A DNA stretch of 64,000 nt, taken from the NCBI GenBank assembly GCA_026125895.1, contig JAHCKG010000017.1:33721-97720 (forward strand), in the 5' to 3' direction. This stretch comes from Pseudolabrys sp. (GTDB lineage Bacteria; Pseudomonadota; Alphaproteobacteria; Rhizobiales; Xanthobacteraceae). Shown here piece by piece: positions 25,386-35,600 of the stretch; position 1 is the first letter of the stretch; the number at the start of each line of letters is the position of its first letter. The notes below the pieces were generated by a model that had not been told where the DNA came from, made no database searches, and saw only the letters and a list, made by a program, of their open reading frames with translations. Position numbers and translations under genes: made by a program.

Positions 25386-26263
25386 GCCTTGGCTCCGAAC
25401 AGGCCCTGCGGGCGCACCAGCAGCACGGCGATGAATATGAGGAAGATGCCGACCTGCCCAAGCGAGTCGCCGAGAAACAGGCTCGACAGACTCTCGACGA
25501 CGCCGATCACCAGTCCGCCGATCACGGCGCCGGGCACCGAGCCCATACCGCCGAGCACGACGATGGTGAAGGCGACCAGCACGAAGGCATTGCCCGCGGT
25601 CGGATTGACATAATAGGTCGGCATCAGCAGGCAGGCGGCGATGGCGACGCAGGCGGTGCCGAGGCCGAAGGTGACGGCATAGATGTGGGCGACATCGATG
25701 CCCATCAATTGCGCGCCGAGCTTTTCCTTGGCGACGGCGCGGATGGCGCGGCCGACATCGGTCATGGTCATGATCAGCCAAAGGATCAGCGCGACGACGA
25801 ATACCGCGCCGAAGCCGACGAGCCGCGGCAGCGCCAGGAAGGTGAAGCCGATGTCGATGCTCTGGAACGCGTAAGGCACATCGATCGTGCGCGTATCGCC
25901 GCGGAAGTTGAACAGCAGCGCGTTCTCGACGACGACCGCCAGCCCCAGCGTCACCAGCAGCATGTTGCTGTCGCTGCCGTGCGAAGCCGGACCTATGACG
26001 AAACGCTGCAGGCCGTAGCCGAGCGCGAAGAACAGCGGGGCGATGATGAAGATCGACAGATAAGGATCGATGCCCAGCAGCTTGAACGCGAAATAGGCGG
26101 CGAACATCGCCGCCGTCAAAAGCGCGCCGTGGGCGAAGTTGATGATGTGCAGCACGCCGTAGATCAGCGTCAGGCCGAGCGCGACGAGCGCATAGACCGC
26201 CCCGGTCAGGAGGCCGTTGAGCAGCGCCGGAATGAGGATGACGGGTGACAGCACGAAATACAC
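25382..26263 (-). CDS. livH: branched-chain-type ABC transporter permease LivH
   Basis: 293-residue permease; motifs GAVYALVALGLTLIYGVLHI and NFAHGALLTA at the N-terminus and VLGGMGSVPGAVIGGLVIGVVES late in the protein are characteristic. It starts with GTG and has no strong ribosome site, 49 bases after the binding-protein gene stop, so translation may depend on that upstream gene. It pairs with LivM. Confidence 0.9.
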   Translation of the reverse strand: MYFVLSPVILIPALLNGLLTGAVYALVALGLTLIYGVLHIINFAHGALLTAAMFAAYFAFKLLGIDPYLSIFIIAPLFFALGYGLQRFVIGPASHGSDSNMLLVTLGLAVVVENALLFNFRGDTRTIDVPYAFQSIDIGFTFLALPRLVGFGAVFVVALILWLIMTMTDVGRAIRAVAKEKLGAQLMGIDVAHIYAVTFGLGTACVAIAACLLMPTYYVNPTAGNAFVLVAFTIVVLGGMGSVPGAVIGGLVIGVVESLSSLFLGDSLGQVGIFLIFIAVLLVRPQGLFGAKA

Positions 26264-26312
26264 GGGTCGCGGGCGGCATCCTTCGACGGCGCCGCCCGCG
26301 ATCTCTCCTAAA

Positions 26313-27542
26313 TCAAGCCGGGAATTTCGGCTTGGCGTCGGCGAACTTCGCCGGCAGGATCACCTTGATGTCGTTGCCCTGCACCTGCGTGCCGCACGGC
26401 GCGGCGCCCTGGTTCTGGCCATCGACGAACTTGGTCGGTCCGTAGGGCATGATGTGCTCGGCCCAGGTCGAACTCGCCAGCGCCGCGGTGAGCTTGGCGC
26501 GATCGGCCGAGCCCGCCCGCTCCAGCGCGTCGGCGACGAGACCAATCGAGGCGTAGTTCAGATAGACCTCGTAGGTGAAGAACTGGCCCTTGGCTTCGAC
26601 CTTCTTCTTCAGCGCCTGCGCCTTGTCGCTCAACGGATTGAACCAGTGATTGCAATCCATGATGCCGTTGGCGGCTTCCGGGAATTCCTTGACGAACTTG
26701 TAGGACGATGCCGCGCCGCCGAGCACCGAGTAGATGCCCTTCGGCTTCACCTGCTGCTGCTGCATGGTGCGGGCGAGCAGGACGTACTCGTTGTAGTAGT
26801 TCGCCGGAATGACGAGATCCGGGTTCTGCGCCTTGATCTTCAGCACGATGGTGTTGAAGTCGCGCGTCGGCGTCGGATGGCCGATGGTCTCGAGCACCTG
26901 GAAGCCTTTCGCCGGCAGCTTCTCGTTGAGGAGCTTGGCGAGGCCCGCGCCGAACAGCGAGTCCTCATGCACGATCATCACCGTCTTGGCCGGCTTGCCG
27001 GCAGCATCGTTGATGGCGATGAGGTTATCGAGCGCCGTATTGGCGATGACGCCGAAGCCCGGACCGAACCGGAAGGTGTTCTTGAGGCCGCGCGTCATGA
27101 TGTTGTCGGCCACGCCGACATCGACGACGTAAGGCAGATCGTAACGCGCCGCCGCCTGCGTGGTAGCGAGACAAATGCCCGAGGCGTAGCCGCCGACGAT
27201 GCAGGCGACGCCCGCCGCGTTCATCTTTTCGACTTCGGCGGTGCCGCCGGCCGGCGTCGATTGCGCGTCGCCCGTCACCGGATCGAACTTGGCGCCGCCC
27301 AGCGCCTTGATGCCGCCGGCGGCGTTGATCTCCTCGATCGCCAGCATGGCGCCGAGCTGGCCCTGCGTGCCGGAGTAAGAGAGTGCGCCCGTGACCGGCT
27401 GCAACACACCGATCTTCACCGCTGCGCCTTGCGCGCGCAGCACGGACGGCATGGCGATGGTGCCGGTGGCGGCCGCGGCCGCGCCGAGCGCGGTCGAAGC
27501 GATGAATTGGCGGCGGTTTAGCGATATCTTCTTGTTCGACAT
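26313..27542 (-). CDS. ABC transporter substrate-binding protein, LivK type, Tat leader
   Basis: 409-residue periplasmic binding protein of the Peripla_BP_6 family. It carries a twin-arginine leader (NRRQFIASTALGAAAAATG, cleavage after LRA), so it is probably exported folded. The mature part starts VKIGVLQPVTGALSYSG and contains EEINAAGG. A strong AGGGGAG site precedes the ATG. It heads the transporter-hydantoinase operon (first gene after the GntR/HutC regulator, 15 bases). Ligands of this family include amino acids, amides, urea and aromatic acids. Confidence 0.9.
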   Translation of the reverse strand: MSNKKISLNRRQFIASTALGAAAAATGTIAMPSVLRAQGAAVKIGVLQPVTGALSYSGTQGQLGAMLAIEEINAAGGIKALGGAKFDPVTGDAQSTPAGGTAEVEKMNAAGVACIVGGYASGICLATTQAAARYDLPYVVDVGVADNIMTRGLKNTFRFGPGFGVIANTALDNLIAINDAAGKPAKTVMIVHEDSLFGAGLAKLLNEKLPAKGFQVLETIGHPTPTRDFNTIVLKIKAQNPDLVIPANYYNEYVLLARTMQQQQVKPKGIYSVLGGAASSYKFVKEFPEAANGIMDCNHWFNPLSDKAQALKKKVEAKGQFFTYEVYLNYASIGLVADALERAGSADRAKLTAALASSTWAEHIMPYGPTKFVDGQNQGAAPCGTQVQGNDIKVILPAKFADAKPKFPA

Positions 27543-27557
27543 TTCACTCTCCCCTTT

Positions 27558-28433
27558 TTAACGCGACGGCCGAAGCCCGGCCGGTTTGGCTTTACTGCGC
27601 AGTGTCTTCGTCGTTGTCTTTCTCTGACTGTCACTGTCCCGGCGCATCACCGGCGACCAGGACGAACTGGCGGACGTTTCCGACCGCACCAGATCGATCT
27701 CGAAGGCGTAGCGATCGGGCCGGTACAGCGCGTGCAGATGTTCGACGCCGCGACCGTCGCGGTCGTAAACCACGCGCACCAGTTCGATGAGCGGCGACCC
27801 GGTATGGAGATCGAGCGCCGCGGCCGCATCGGGCCCGGCCAGCACGGCGCTGATGCGCTGGCGCGCATGACCGACCTTGACGCCGGCGCGTTCGATCAGG
27901 TCGAGCAGCGGACGCGTCGCCAGTTCCTGTTCGGAGAACGTCACCGAGACCTTCTCCGGTACATGCGTCGTCAGATACGAGAACGGCAGGCCATCGACCG
28001 AACGAACGCGCACCGAGCGTTGCAGCAGCTGATCGGCGCCGGCGCCCAGCGCCTCGGCCACCGCGCCTTCGGCCGGCACATAGTTGAAATCCAGGAGCCT
28101 GACCGCCGTGCGGCGCCCCATATCGGCGAGATTGGCGAGAACGCCGGAAATGTCCGCCGTCATCGGCGCCGGCGCCGGACGATAGATCACGCGGGTGCCG
28201 GCACTGCGGCGGCGGTCGATCAGCCGCTCGCGTTCGAGCTCGCCGAGCGCCCGGCGCACCGTGACGCGGGAAACACCGTACTGAGCCGCCAGTTCGTTCT
28301 CGGTCGCCAGTCGGGTGCCGAAGCCGGCCGCGCCGCTCATGATGCGGTCGCGCAAGGTCAGATAGACCTGCTTTGCTTTCGCTTCGCCGAGCCAGTCGCG
28401 CAAGGTCCGGGTGCTCCCTGGAGACGCCCGCAT
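27558..28433 (-). CDS. GntR-family regulator, HutC subfamily (UTRA domain)
   Basis: 291-residue regulator. The N-terminal winged helix spans about residues 17-85 (YLTLRDRIMSGAAGFGTRLA, then VSRVTVRRALGELERERLID), followed by a UTRA ligand domain (about 95-235; VPEKVSVTFSEQELATRPLL). The tail is basic and low in complexity. ATG 28433 is preferred to 28442 because AAAGGG then stands nine bases upstream. It is divergent from the leuC-like gene and leads into the LivK gene, so it likely controls both units, with a transported compound or its first product as the effector. Confidence 0.87.
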   Translation of the reverse strand: MRASPGSTRTLRDWLGEAKAKQVYLTLRDRIMSGAAGFGTRLATENELAAQYGVSRVTVRRALGELERERLIDRRRSAGTRVIYRPAPAPMTADISGVLANLADMGRRTAVRLLDFNYVPAEGAVAEALGAGADQLLQRSVRVRSVDGLPFSYLTTHVPEKVSVTFSEQELATRPLLDLIERAGVKVGHARQRISAVLAGPDAAAALDLHTGSPLIELVRVVYDRDGRGVEHLHALYRPDRYAFEIDLVRSETSASSSWSPVMRRDSDSQRKTTTKTLRSKAKPAGLRPSR

Positions 28434-28453
28434 GGCGGCCATCCCTTTACTTG

Positions 28454-28469
28454 GTATTCTTTAGCATAC
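28454..28469. promoter_or_regulatory. imperfect palindrome GTATTCTTTAGCATAC, candidate GntR/HutC operator
   Basis: Twelve of 16 positions are symmetric, with GTAT/ATAC ends like GntR operators. It lies in the AT-rich 83-base divergent region between the HutC-type regulator and the leuC-like gene. The adjacent CATACAAT resembles half of the 6416 palindrome. Confidence 0.4.
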
Positions 28470-28516
28470 AATATTGGAGGCGTCCGGCAAGCCCGAGCTT
28501 TGCCCCAATAGTGAGC

Positions 28517-29947
28517 ATGATGATGCACGCCATGAGGCAGCCGCCCCTCACTTTGTTCGACAAGCTGTGGTCCGCACACGAGATCACGCGCCGTGAGGAC
28601 GGCGCCGCTCTGCTGTTCGTGGACCGGCACTTCGTGCATGAGGGCTCGTTTCACGGCTTCAGCCAGATCAAGGCGCGCGGCCGCAAGGTCGCCGAGCCGA
28701 CCCTCACCTACGGCGTCGCCGATCATTATGTGCCGACGCATCACCGCGAGCAGCCGATCGCCAATCCGGAAATCGCCGAGATGGTGCGCAAGCTCGAACA
28801 GAACACATCCGACAACGGCGTCACCTTGTTCGGCCTGCGCGACCGCCGCCAGGGCATCGTGCATGTCGTCGGCCCCGAACAGGGCCTGACATTGCCGGGC
28901 CTGCTGATCGTCTGCGGCGACAGCCACACCTCGACGCACGGCGCCTTCGGCACTTATGCCTTTGGTATCGGCGCGTCGGAAGTCGCGCATGTGCTGATGA
29001 CGCAGACGCTCTGGCAGAAGAAGCCGAAGCGCATGCGCATCACGGTGGACGGGCAGACGACCGCCGGCATTGCCGCGAAAGACATCGCGCTCGCCATCAT
29101 CGCGCAGATCCATGCCGACGGCGCGCAAGGCCACGCCATCGAATATGCCGGCAGCGCCATCCGCGCGCTGTCGATGGAAGGCCGCCTCACCCTTTGCAAC
29201 ATGTCGATCGAAGGCGGCGGCCGCTGCGGCATGGTGGCGCCGGACGAGACGACCTTCGCCTACATCAAGGGCCGTCCCTATGCACCGCAGGGCGAGTTGT
29301 TCGAGCGTGCCGTCGAAGACTGGTCGCACCTGCCCTCCGATGCCGATGCCGAATTCGACCGCGAGGTCAGCCTCGATGCGGCGGCGATCGCGCCCATCGT
29401 CACCTGGGGCACCACGCCCGACGACGCGCTGCCGATCGACGCCACCATTCCCGATCCGGCGCGCGAGGCCGATGAAGCGCGCGCCAGCTATATCCGCGAT
29501 GCGCTCGATTACATGGGCGTGCGTCCGGCCCAGAAGCTGACGGATATCGCCATCGACCGCGTATTCATCGGCTCCTGCACCAACGCGCGCATCGAGGATC
29601 TGCGCGCCGCCGCCGCCGTCCTCGCCGGCCGCCGCAGCAAGGTGCCGGGGCTGGTGTCGCCGGGCTCGACGCTGGTCAAGCAGCAGGCTGAACAGGAAGG
29701 CCTCGACCGCATCTTCACGAATGCCGGATTGGAATGGGTCGACTCCGGCTGTTCGATGTGCGTCGGCATCAATGGCGATCTGGTGCCGGAAGGCGAACGC
29801 TGCGCTTCCACCACGAACCGCAACTTCAAGGGCCGCCAGGGCCGCGGCGCGCGCACGCATCTGATGTCGCCGGCGATGGTGGCCGCGGCCGCCGTCTCCG
29901 GCCATCTCGCCGACGTGCGTCCGCTGCTCGCCGGCCGCAAGGTTTGA
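28517..29947 (+). CDS. leuC: 3-isopropylmalate dehydratase large subunit-like (aconitase family)
   Basis: 476 residues, the length of LeuC. The [4Fe-4S] cluster cysteines are visible in FIGSCTNAR and SGCSMC. Other LeuC motifs are GPEQGLTLPGLLIVCGDSHT, STHGAFG and GRPYAPQGE. The segment after DRHFVHE (GSFHGFSQIKARGRKV) differs from usual LeuC proteins (TSPQAF.GLR), which suggests a paralogue with another substrate. It is divergent from the GntR/HutC regulator and is followed after 9 bases by the small subunit. Several ATGs lie at 28517-28532; the first is used. The product may hydrate or isomerise an alkylmalate or alkylmaleate of the neighbouring PrpB/PrpD-like pathway. Confidence 0.85.
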   Translation: MMMHAMRQPPLTLFDKLWSAHEITRREDGAALLFVDRHFVHEGSFHGFSQIKARGRKVAEPTLTYGVADHYVPTHHREQPIANPEIAEMVRKLEQNTSDNGVTLFGLRDRRQGIVHVVGPEQGLTLPGLLIVCGDSHTSTHGAFGTYAFGIGASEVAHVLMTQTLWQKKPKRMRITVDGQTTAGIAAKDIALAIIAQIHADGAQGHAIEYAGSAIRALSMEGRLTLCNMSIEGGGRCGMVAPDETTFAYIKGRPYAPQGELFERAVEDWSHLPSDADAEFDREVSLDAAAIAPIVTWGTTPDDALPIDATIPDPAREADEARASYIRDALDYMGVRPAQKLTDIAIDRVFIGSCTNARIEDLRAAAAVLAGRRSKVPGLVSPGSTLVKQQAEQEGLDRIFTNAGLEWVDSGCSMCVGINGDLVPEGERCASTTNRNFKGRQGRGARTHLMSPAMVAAAAVSGHLADVRPLLAGRKV

Positions 29948-29956
29948 GGCACGATC

Positions 29957-30574
29957 ATGGAGAAATTCACCCGCCTCACCGCCAAGGCCTGCCCGCTGCC
30001 GCAGGCCAATCTCAACACCGACCAGATCCTGCCGGCGCGCTTTCTCAAATGGCCGCGCGAGAAAGGTCTGGGCTCGGTGCTGTTCCAGGATCTGCGCGTC
30101 GATGCCGACGGCAAGCAGGATTCGGATTTCCCGCTTAACCAGACGAAATGGCAGGGCGCGCGGATTCTCGTCGCCGGGCGCAACTTCGGCGGCGGCTCAT
30201 CGCGCGAGGCCGCGGTCTATGCCGTCTACGACCACGGCTTCCGCTGCGTGATCGCGCCCTCGTTCGGCGACATCTTCGCGCAGAATTCGGTGAAGAACGG
30301 CCTGCTGACCGCCGTCGTGTCCGACCACGATGCCGCGGAACTGGCCGCGGCGATCGCCGCCGATCCGGAGCGCGAGGTCACGGTCGATCTGGCGCAGCAG
30401 AGCATCGCCTGCGGCAATCGCACTTACGCCTTCGCCATCGATCCGGTCAGCAAGAACCAGCTGCTCAATGGCTGGGACGATGTCGATTTGACCGAGAGCT
30501 TCCGCGCGCAGATCGACGGGTTCCGAAAGGCGGACCGCGAGCGGCGGCCCTGGGCCGTCATCGGCCCGCGCTGA
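29957..30574 (+). CDS. leuD: 3-isopropylmalate dehydratase small subunit-like
   Basis: 205 residues, matching LeuD. Motifs NLNTDQILPARFL and NFGGGSSREAAVYAVYDHGF with IAPSFGDIFAQNSVKNGLL form the swivelling domain that completes the aconitase-type active site of LeuC. It starts 9 bases after the large subunit with ACGATC before the ATG. As for its partner, a role in leucine synthesis or in a specialised catabolic isomerisation cannot be settled from sequence; the divergent catabolic regulator favours the latter. Confidence 0.87.
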   Translation: MEKFTRLTAKACPLPQANLNTDQILPARFLKWPREKGLGSVLFQDLRVDADGKQDSDFPLNQTKWQGARILVAGRNFGGGSSREAAVYAVYDHGFRCVIAPSFGDIFAQNSVKNGLLTAVVSDHDAAELAAAIAADPEREVTVDLAQQSIACGNRTYAFAIDPVSKNQLLNGWDDVDLTESFRAQIDGFRKADRERRPWAVIGPR

Positions 30575-30582
30575 TCGGGCCG
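30562..30582 (+). terminator. GC hairpin at the end of the leuD-like gene
   Basis: CGGCCC (30562-30567) can pair with GGGCCG (30577-30582), with the stop codon in the loop. No T-run follows. It is a candidate transcription end before tamA, at low certainty. Confidence 0.35.
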
Positions 30583-30647
30583 CTCACGCATCCCCGCAAA
30601 ATTTCCTGTTGCGACATGCTGCTGCCTTTGTTTGGTAGTCTCTGGAC

Positions 30648-32663
30648 GTGTTGCGTGGGGTGCGGGTATTGCGAAGTGCCGAGTGGCGCGATGTCAGGCG
30701 AATTGCCATTGGTTGCTGCCTCAGCGCGGTCCTTCTAGGCCCGAGCCCCGCTTCCGCTTTCGATTTTTTCGGGCTCTTCGGCGATAAGCCGCCTGCCGCA
30801 TCGCAGCATGCGTTGCCCTACCTCATCGAGTTCCAGGGCGGCGAAAGTTCCAAAAGCATCGACAAGGAACTGAAGGAGGCGTTGGAGCAAGCCTCTACAT
30901 TATACAAGACGCGTCAGGATCCGCCGCCCGACGGCGAAACCCTCGTTCGCCGCGCCGAGGGCGACCTCGCGCCCATGCTCGATGCCCTGTGGGGCGCCGG
31001 CTATTACGACGCAACGCTGCGGATTGAGATTGCGGGGCAGCCGCTCGCGCTCGGCCGCACCACGCCGCCGAATGTCGCGCGCGGCGCCGAGAGCTTCCGC
31101 GCGCGAGAGGCGGTGCCGGTGAAGATCGTCGTCACACCGGGGCCGCTGTTCCATCTACGCAATATCGCCATCGTCGATGCGCGTACGCGGAGCCCGTTCA
31201 CCCCGGAGCAGTTGCCTCCGAAAGTCGTTAAGCTGCGGCCCGGCGATCCGGCGCGCGCCGCCGACATCCGCGCCACGCAGGCCGCGCTGATCGATCATTT
31301 CCGCAGCCTCTCCTATCCGCTGGCCAAGGTTGCCAACGTGCGGCCCACCGTCTTCCACCGCGAGGACGTGATGGGCGTCGCGATCGCCATCGACACCGGG
31401 CCGCGCGCGCCGTTCGGGCCGGTCACCGTTTCCGGCAAGTCCAATGTCGATCCGAAGGTCGTACGCTCGATGATCTATATCGAGCCGGGCGATCCCTATT
31501 CGCCCGCGGCGGTGGCGGCGTCGCGCAAGTCGGTGCTCAAGCTGCCGGCCATCAGCTCGGTGCGCATGCGCGAGCCCGATCACCTCGACGCCAACCGTCA
31601 GTTGCCCATCGACGCCGAAGGGACCGACCGCAAGCCGCATGTCGTCGGCCTGTCGGCCCGCTATTCGACGCTCGACGGTCCGGCGCTGCGCGCCTACTGG
31701 CAGCATCGCAATTTGTTCGGCGGCGCCGAGAGCCTGCGTCTCGAAGGCGATCTGTTCGTGCCGCCGCGCACCAACACGCGCGCGCTCGACAACCTCAAGG
31801 ACTTCGAGCTCGCCGATCTCGGCGGCCGCTTCAAGGCGAGCTTCGTCAAGCCGGGCCTCTACGGCACCCGCAACGATCTGTTGCTCGACGGCATGGTGGA
31901 GCGCGACAACACCGGCGGCGACGTCTTCGGCGGCTACAGCAGCAAGCGCGCGACGGCTTCGGCCGCGATCCGCCATCGCTTCACCGATACATTCTCGACG
32001 CAGTTCGGCGTCACCGCCGAGCGCGGCACCACCAGCGATTCGCTGGGCACTGTCGATTACAGCCTGTTCGGCCTGCAGGCCGCGGTGACCTACGACTCCA
32101 CCGATCGCCTGCTCGATCCGACAAAGGGCATCCGCGCCACCGGCACGGTCACCGCTTATCCGGAATTCCTCGGCTCCTCGGTCGGCATCGTCGAAAGCCG
32201 CGCGCAAGCCTCGACCTATTACGCCATCGACGACGAAGCGCGTTACGTCCTTGCCGGCCGTCTCGGCCTCGGCTCGGTGTCCGGCGCTTCGCTCGGCGAC
32301 ATTCCCTCGACGCACCGTTTCTACGCCGGCGGCGGCGGCTCGGTGCGCGGCTATCGCTTCCGCAGCCTGAGCCCGCTCGGCCCGACCGGCGAAGTGATCG
32401 GCGGCCGCAGCCTGGTCGAGGCCTCGCTCGAGGCGCGCATCAAGATCACCGACACGATCGGCCTCGTGCCGTTCTTCGACGCCGGCGGCGCGTTCGAACC
32501 CGCCTACCCGGATTTCAGCCAACCGCTGCGCTACTCGGCCGGCCTCGGCTTCCGCTACTACACCGCCGTCGGCCCCATCCGCGTCGATGTCGCCCTGCCG
32601 CTCAACCGGCGCGAGGGCGACAACCGCTGGGCGCTTTATGTCGGCATCGGACAGGCCTTCTGA
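30648..32663 (+). CDS. tamA: outer-membrane assembly protein TamA (Omp85 family)
   Basis: 671-residue Omp85 protein. A Sec-type leader (RRIAIGCCLSAVLLGPSPASA) is followed by POTRA-like domains (about 60-330) and a 16-strand beta-barrel C-terminus (about 340-671; GGGGSVRGYRFRSLSPLGPTG is the conserved lid-loop motif, and the last residue is Phe). With TamB it moves beta-barrel proteins and phospholipid-linked cargo between the membranes. The GTG start is uncertain; no ATG lies before the leader. The tamB ATG follows after one base. Confidence 0.88.
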   Translation: MLRGVRVLRSAEWRDVRRIAIGCCLSAVLLGPSPASAFDFFGLFGDKPPAASQHALPYLIEFQGGESSKSIDKELKEALEQASTLYKTRQDPPPDGETLVRRAEGDLAPMLDALWGAGYYDATLRIEIAGQPLALGRTTPPNVARGAESFRAREAVPVKIVVTPGPLFHLRNIAIVDARTRSPFTPEQLPPKVVKLRPGDPARAADIRATQAALIDHFRSLSYPLAKVANVRPTVFHREDVMGVAIAIDTGPRAPFGPVTVSGKSNVDPKVVRSMIYIEPGDPYSPAAVAASRKSVLKLPAISSVRMREPDHLDANRQLPIDAEGTDRKPHVVGLSARYSTLDGPALRAYWQHRNLFGGAESLRLEGDLFVPPRTNTRALDNLKDFELADLGGRFKASFVKPGLYGTRNDLLLDGMVERDNTGGDVFGGYSSKRATASAAIRHRFTDTFSTQFGVTAERGTTSDSLGTVDYSLFGLQAAVTYDSTDRLLDPTKGIRATGTVTAYPEFLGSSVGIVESRAQASTYYAIDDEARYVLAGRLGLGSVSGASLGDIPSTHRFYAGGGGSVRGYRFRSLSPLGPTGEVIGGRSLVEASLEARIKITDTIGLVPFFDAGGAFEPAYPDFSQPLRYSAGLGFRYYTAVGPIRVDVALPLNRREGDNRWALYVGIGQAF

Positions 32664-32664
32664 C

Positions 32665-35600
32665 ATGCGGAAATGGCGCACCAGCATCGGTATCGGCTTG
32701 GCGGTCTGCCTGATCGCGGTTGGCGCGCTGCTGGTCACGACGCTGGCGGGCCGCAGCGCCGACGACGACAAGGGCTTGCTGTCGAGCTTCCTGTCGCGGG
32801 CGCTGTCGACGCCGCAGTCGCGCGTGTCGATCGGCCTGGTGCAGGGCGCGCTGCTGTCCGACTCCACGATCAGCGACATCAAGATTTACGACCGCGACGG
32901 CGTCTGGCTCGAGATCGACAGAGTGCACCTGAACTGGACACGCTCGGCGCTGCTGTTCCGCAAGCTGCAGATCGACAAGCTCGAGATCGGCACCGTGCGC
33001 TATCTGCGGCCCGCGCTGCCGAACGAGCGGCCGGAAGCCGTATCCGACGAGCCGCTGCTGCCGGAATTGCCGCTCAAGGTCGAGATCAAGGACTTCAGCC
33101 TGAAGGAACTGGCGCTCGGCGCGCCGGTCATCGGCACCGCCGCGAGCATCGGCGCGACCGGCACAGCCTCGCTGGGCAATCCGACCGAAGGCCTCAACCT
33201 GCGCTTCGACGCCAAGCGCCTCGATGCGGCGGGCACGCTGGCCGCGCGTGTTCAACTCGTACCCGACAATCAGAAGCTGGCGCTGAAACTGACGGTCGAT
33301 GAGCCCGCCAACGGCATTGCCGCCAACGCGTTGAATATCCCCGGCCGGCCGCCCGTGAAGCTGAACCTCGACGGCGACGGCACGCTCGATGCCTTCAAGG
33401 CGCAGCTCGCCTTCTCGGCTGGCGATGACATCGGCGCCAACGGGACGGCGCAGATCAATCGCGTCAATGCCGAGCGGCGGCTGACCGTCGATATGGCCTC
33501 GCGCATCGAAGGCCTCTTGCCGCCCCTTGCCGCACCCGTGTTCGCCGGCACCACGCGGCTCAATGGCAATGTGAGTTTCGCCGACAGCGGCGCCATCGCG
33601 ATCGCGCCGCTGACCGTCGCCTCGCAGACGGCGCGGCTCGACGTCAACGGCGGCCTGTCCGCGGACCAGATCGCTGACGTCAGCATCACCGCGCGCTCGC
33701 TGCCCAATGCCGGCGACAAAACCGCCGCCGGTGGCGCCGAGATCGGCCGCCTCACTTTCGATTCCACCATCAAGGGCCCGCTGATGGGCCCGGCCATCAA
33801 TGCCACGCTCGATGCGCGCAATATCGCCACGCCGCAGGGCCGCGCCACGTCGGTCACCGCGAAGCTGAATGCTTCGCCGACCGGCGACGTGACCGACAAG
33901 GCCACACGCATTGGCTTCAGCGCCGACGCGCAGGCCGCCGGTCTCGCCCCGCGCGATGCGGCGCTGGCGCGCGCGCTCGGCGATACCTTGTCGCTCACCG
34001 TGCGCGGCAATTGGCGCGACGGCATTGCCGATATCGCCGCCGCTCGCCTGGAGACCAAAACGGCGCAAGCCGGCTTCACCGGGAAAGTCGGTCAAGCGCT
34101 GGTTCAGGGCCGACTCGCGCTCGAGGCTCCCGAACTTGCACGGTTCGCCGGCATCGCCGGAACCCGCCTGCGCGGCGCGCTCAAGGTCGATGCCGACATC
34201 AGTGGCGTGCCCAAGGACGGCCGCATCGAGGCCGCGATCGACGGCGGCGTCAATCGCTTCGGCACCGGCATCGCCGCGATCGACGGCCTCGCGGGCGAGC
34301 GCGTCACGCTCAAGGGCAAGGTGCTGAAGCTGCCGGCCGGCGGTTACGGCTTCGCCGATCTCAATCTCGGCGGCGAGCACGCCACGGCCCGGCTCGACGG
34401 CCAGGCGACCGTGACCGCCGCCGATATCGACGCCCGCGTCGTCATTCCCGAACTGAAATTTGCCGATGCGCGCCTCGCGGGCCGCGCCGAACTTGCCGGC
34501 AAGCTGGCCGGCACGATCGAGCGGCCGGATGCCAACGCCACCTTGACCGTGACCGACGCTCGGGCGCTCGGCCGGCCGATCTCTCGCCTCGCCGTCGGCC
34601 TCACCGCGACCGACCTCACCGGTCTGATCGACGCGCGTGCTACGCTCGATGGCAGCATCGACAACAAGCCTGCGAACGGCGCCCTGCATGTCGCCAAGCA
34701 GCAGAACGGCGCGTGGCTCTTGAACGATGTCGATCTTCGCATTGGCTCCGTCACCGCCAAAGGCGGCGTGACCTTGACGCCGGAGCAATTGGCCAGCGGC
34801 CGGCTGACGATCGATGCCGGCAATCTCGACGATCTGTCGCCGCTCGCTTTGACCAAGCTCGCCGGCCAGCTACGCGCCGATGCGACGCTCGCTGCCACCA
34901 ATGGCGGCCAGGACATTGCGCTGCAGGCCACCGCGCGCGGCGTCAAGTTCGGCGCCTCGTCGCTCGACCAGTTAGACGCCGATCTGCGCGCGACCGATGT
35001 CTATCGCAAACCGGTGATCGACGGCCATATCTCGATCGATCGCGCCCAGGTCGCCGGCGAAGTCATCAGGCAGGTGCGGCTGAGCGCGACCGGGGCGTCG
35101 GACGCGAGCGACATCGCCCTCACCGCGCAAGCGCGTGGTTTTACGCTCGACGCGCGCGGCCGCCTGATCGCCGCGGACGATGTCAGTCTTGAGCTGTCGC
35201 GGTTCACGGCCACGCGCGACAAGCATCGCCTCGCCCTCATCCAGCCGGCGACGCTGACCTTGCGCGACAACGGCGTCGACATCCGCGCGCTGATGCTGTC
35301 GCTCGATCGCGGCCGGCTCGCCGTCGACGGCCGCGCCGGCGACACCTACGACCTGACGCTCAAGGCGCAGACCGTGCCGCTGTCCATCGCCGATGTGTTC
35401 GTGCCCAAGCTCGGCCTCGGCGGCACGCTCGACGCCGACGCCCGCGTTACCGGCACCAAGGACGCCCCCACCGGGAAATGGTCGTTGCGGGTCGATAACC
35501 TCGTCGCGCCGCAAACCCGCGATGCCGGCCTGCCGCCCATCGACGTTAAGGCCTCGGGCCAGCTCGCCGATGGCAAGACCGGCGTCGATGGCAACCTCGG

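Noticed and set aside
24402-26279. Long 625-codon frame suggesting a LivH-LivM fusion
   Set aside because: The upstream part is a different frame through livH; the real livM starts at ATG 25385 and livH has its own frame.
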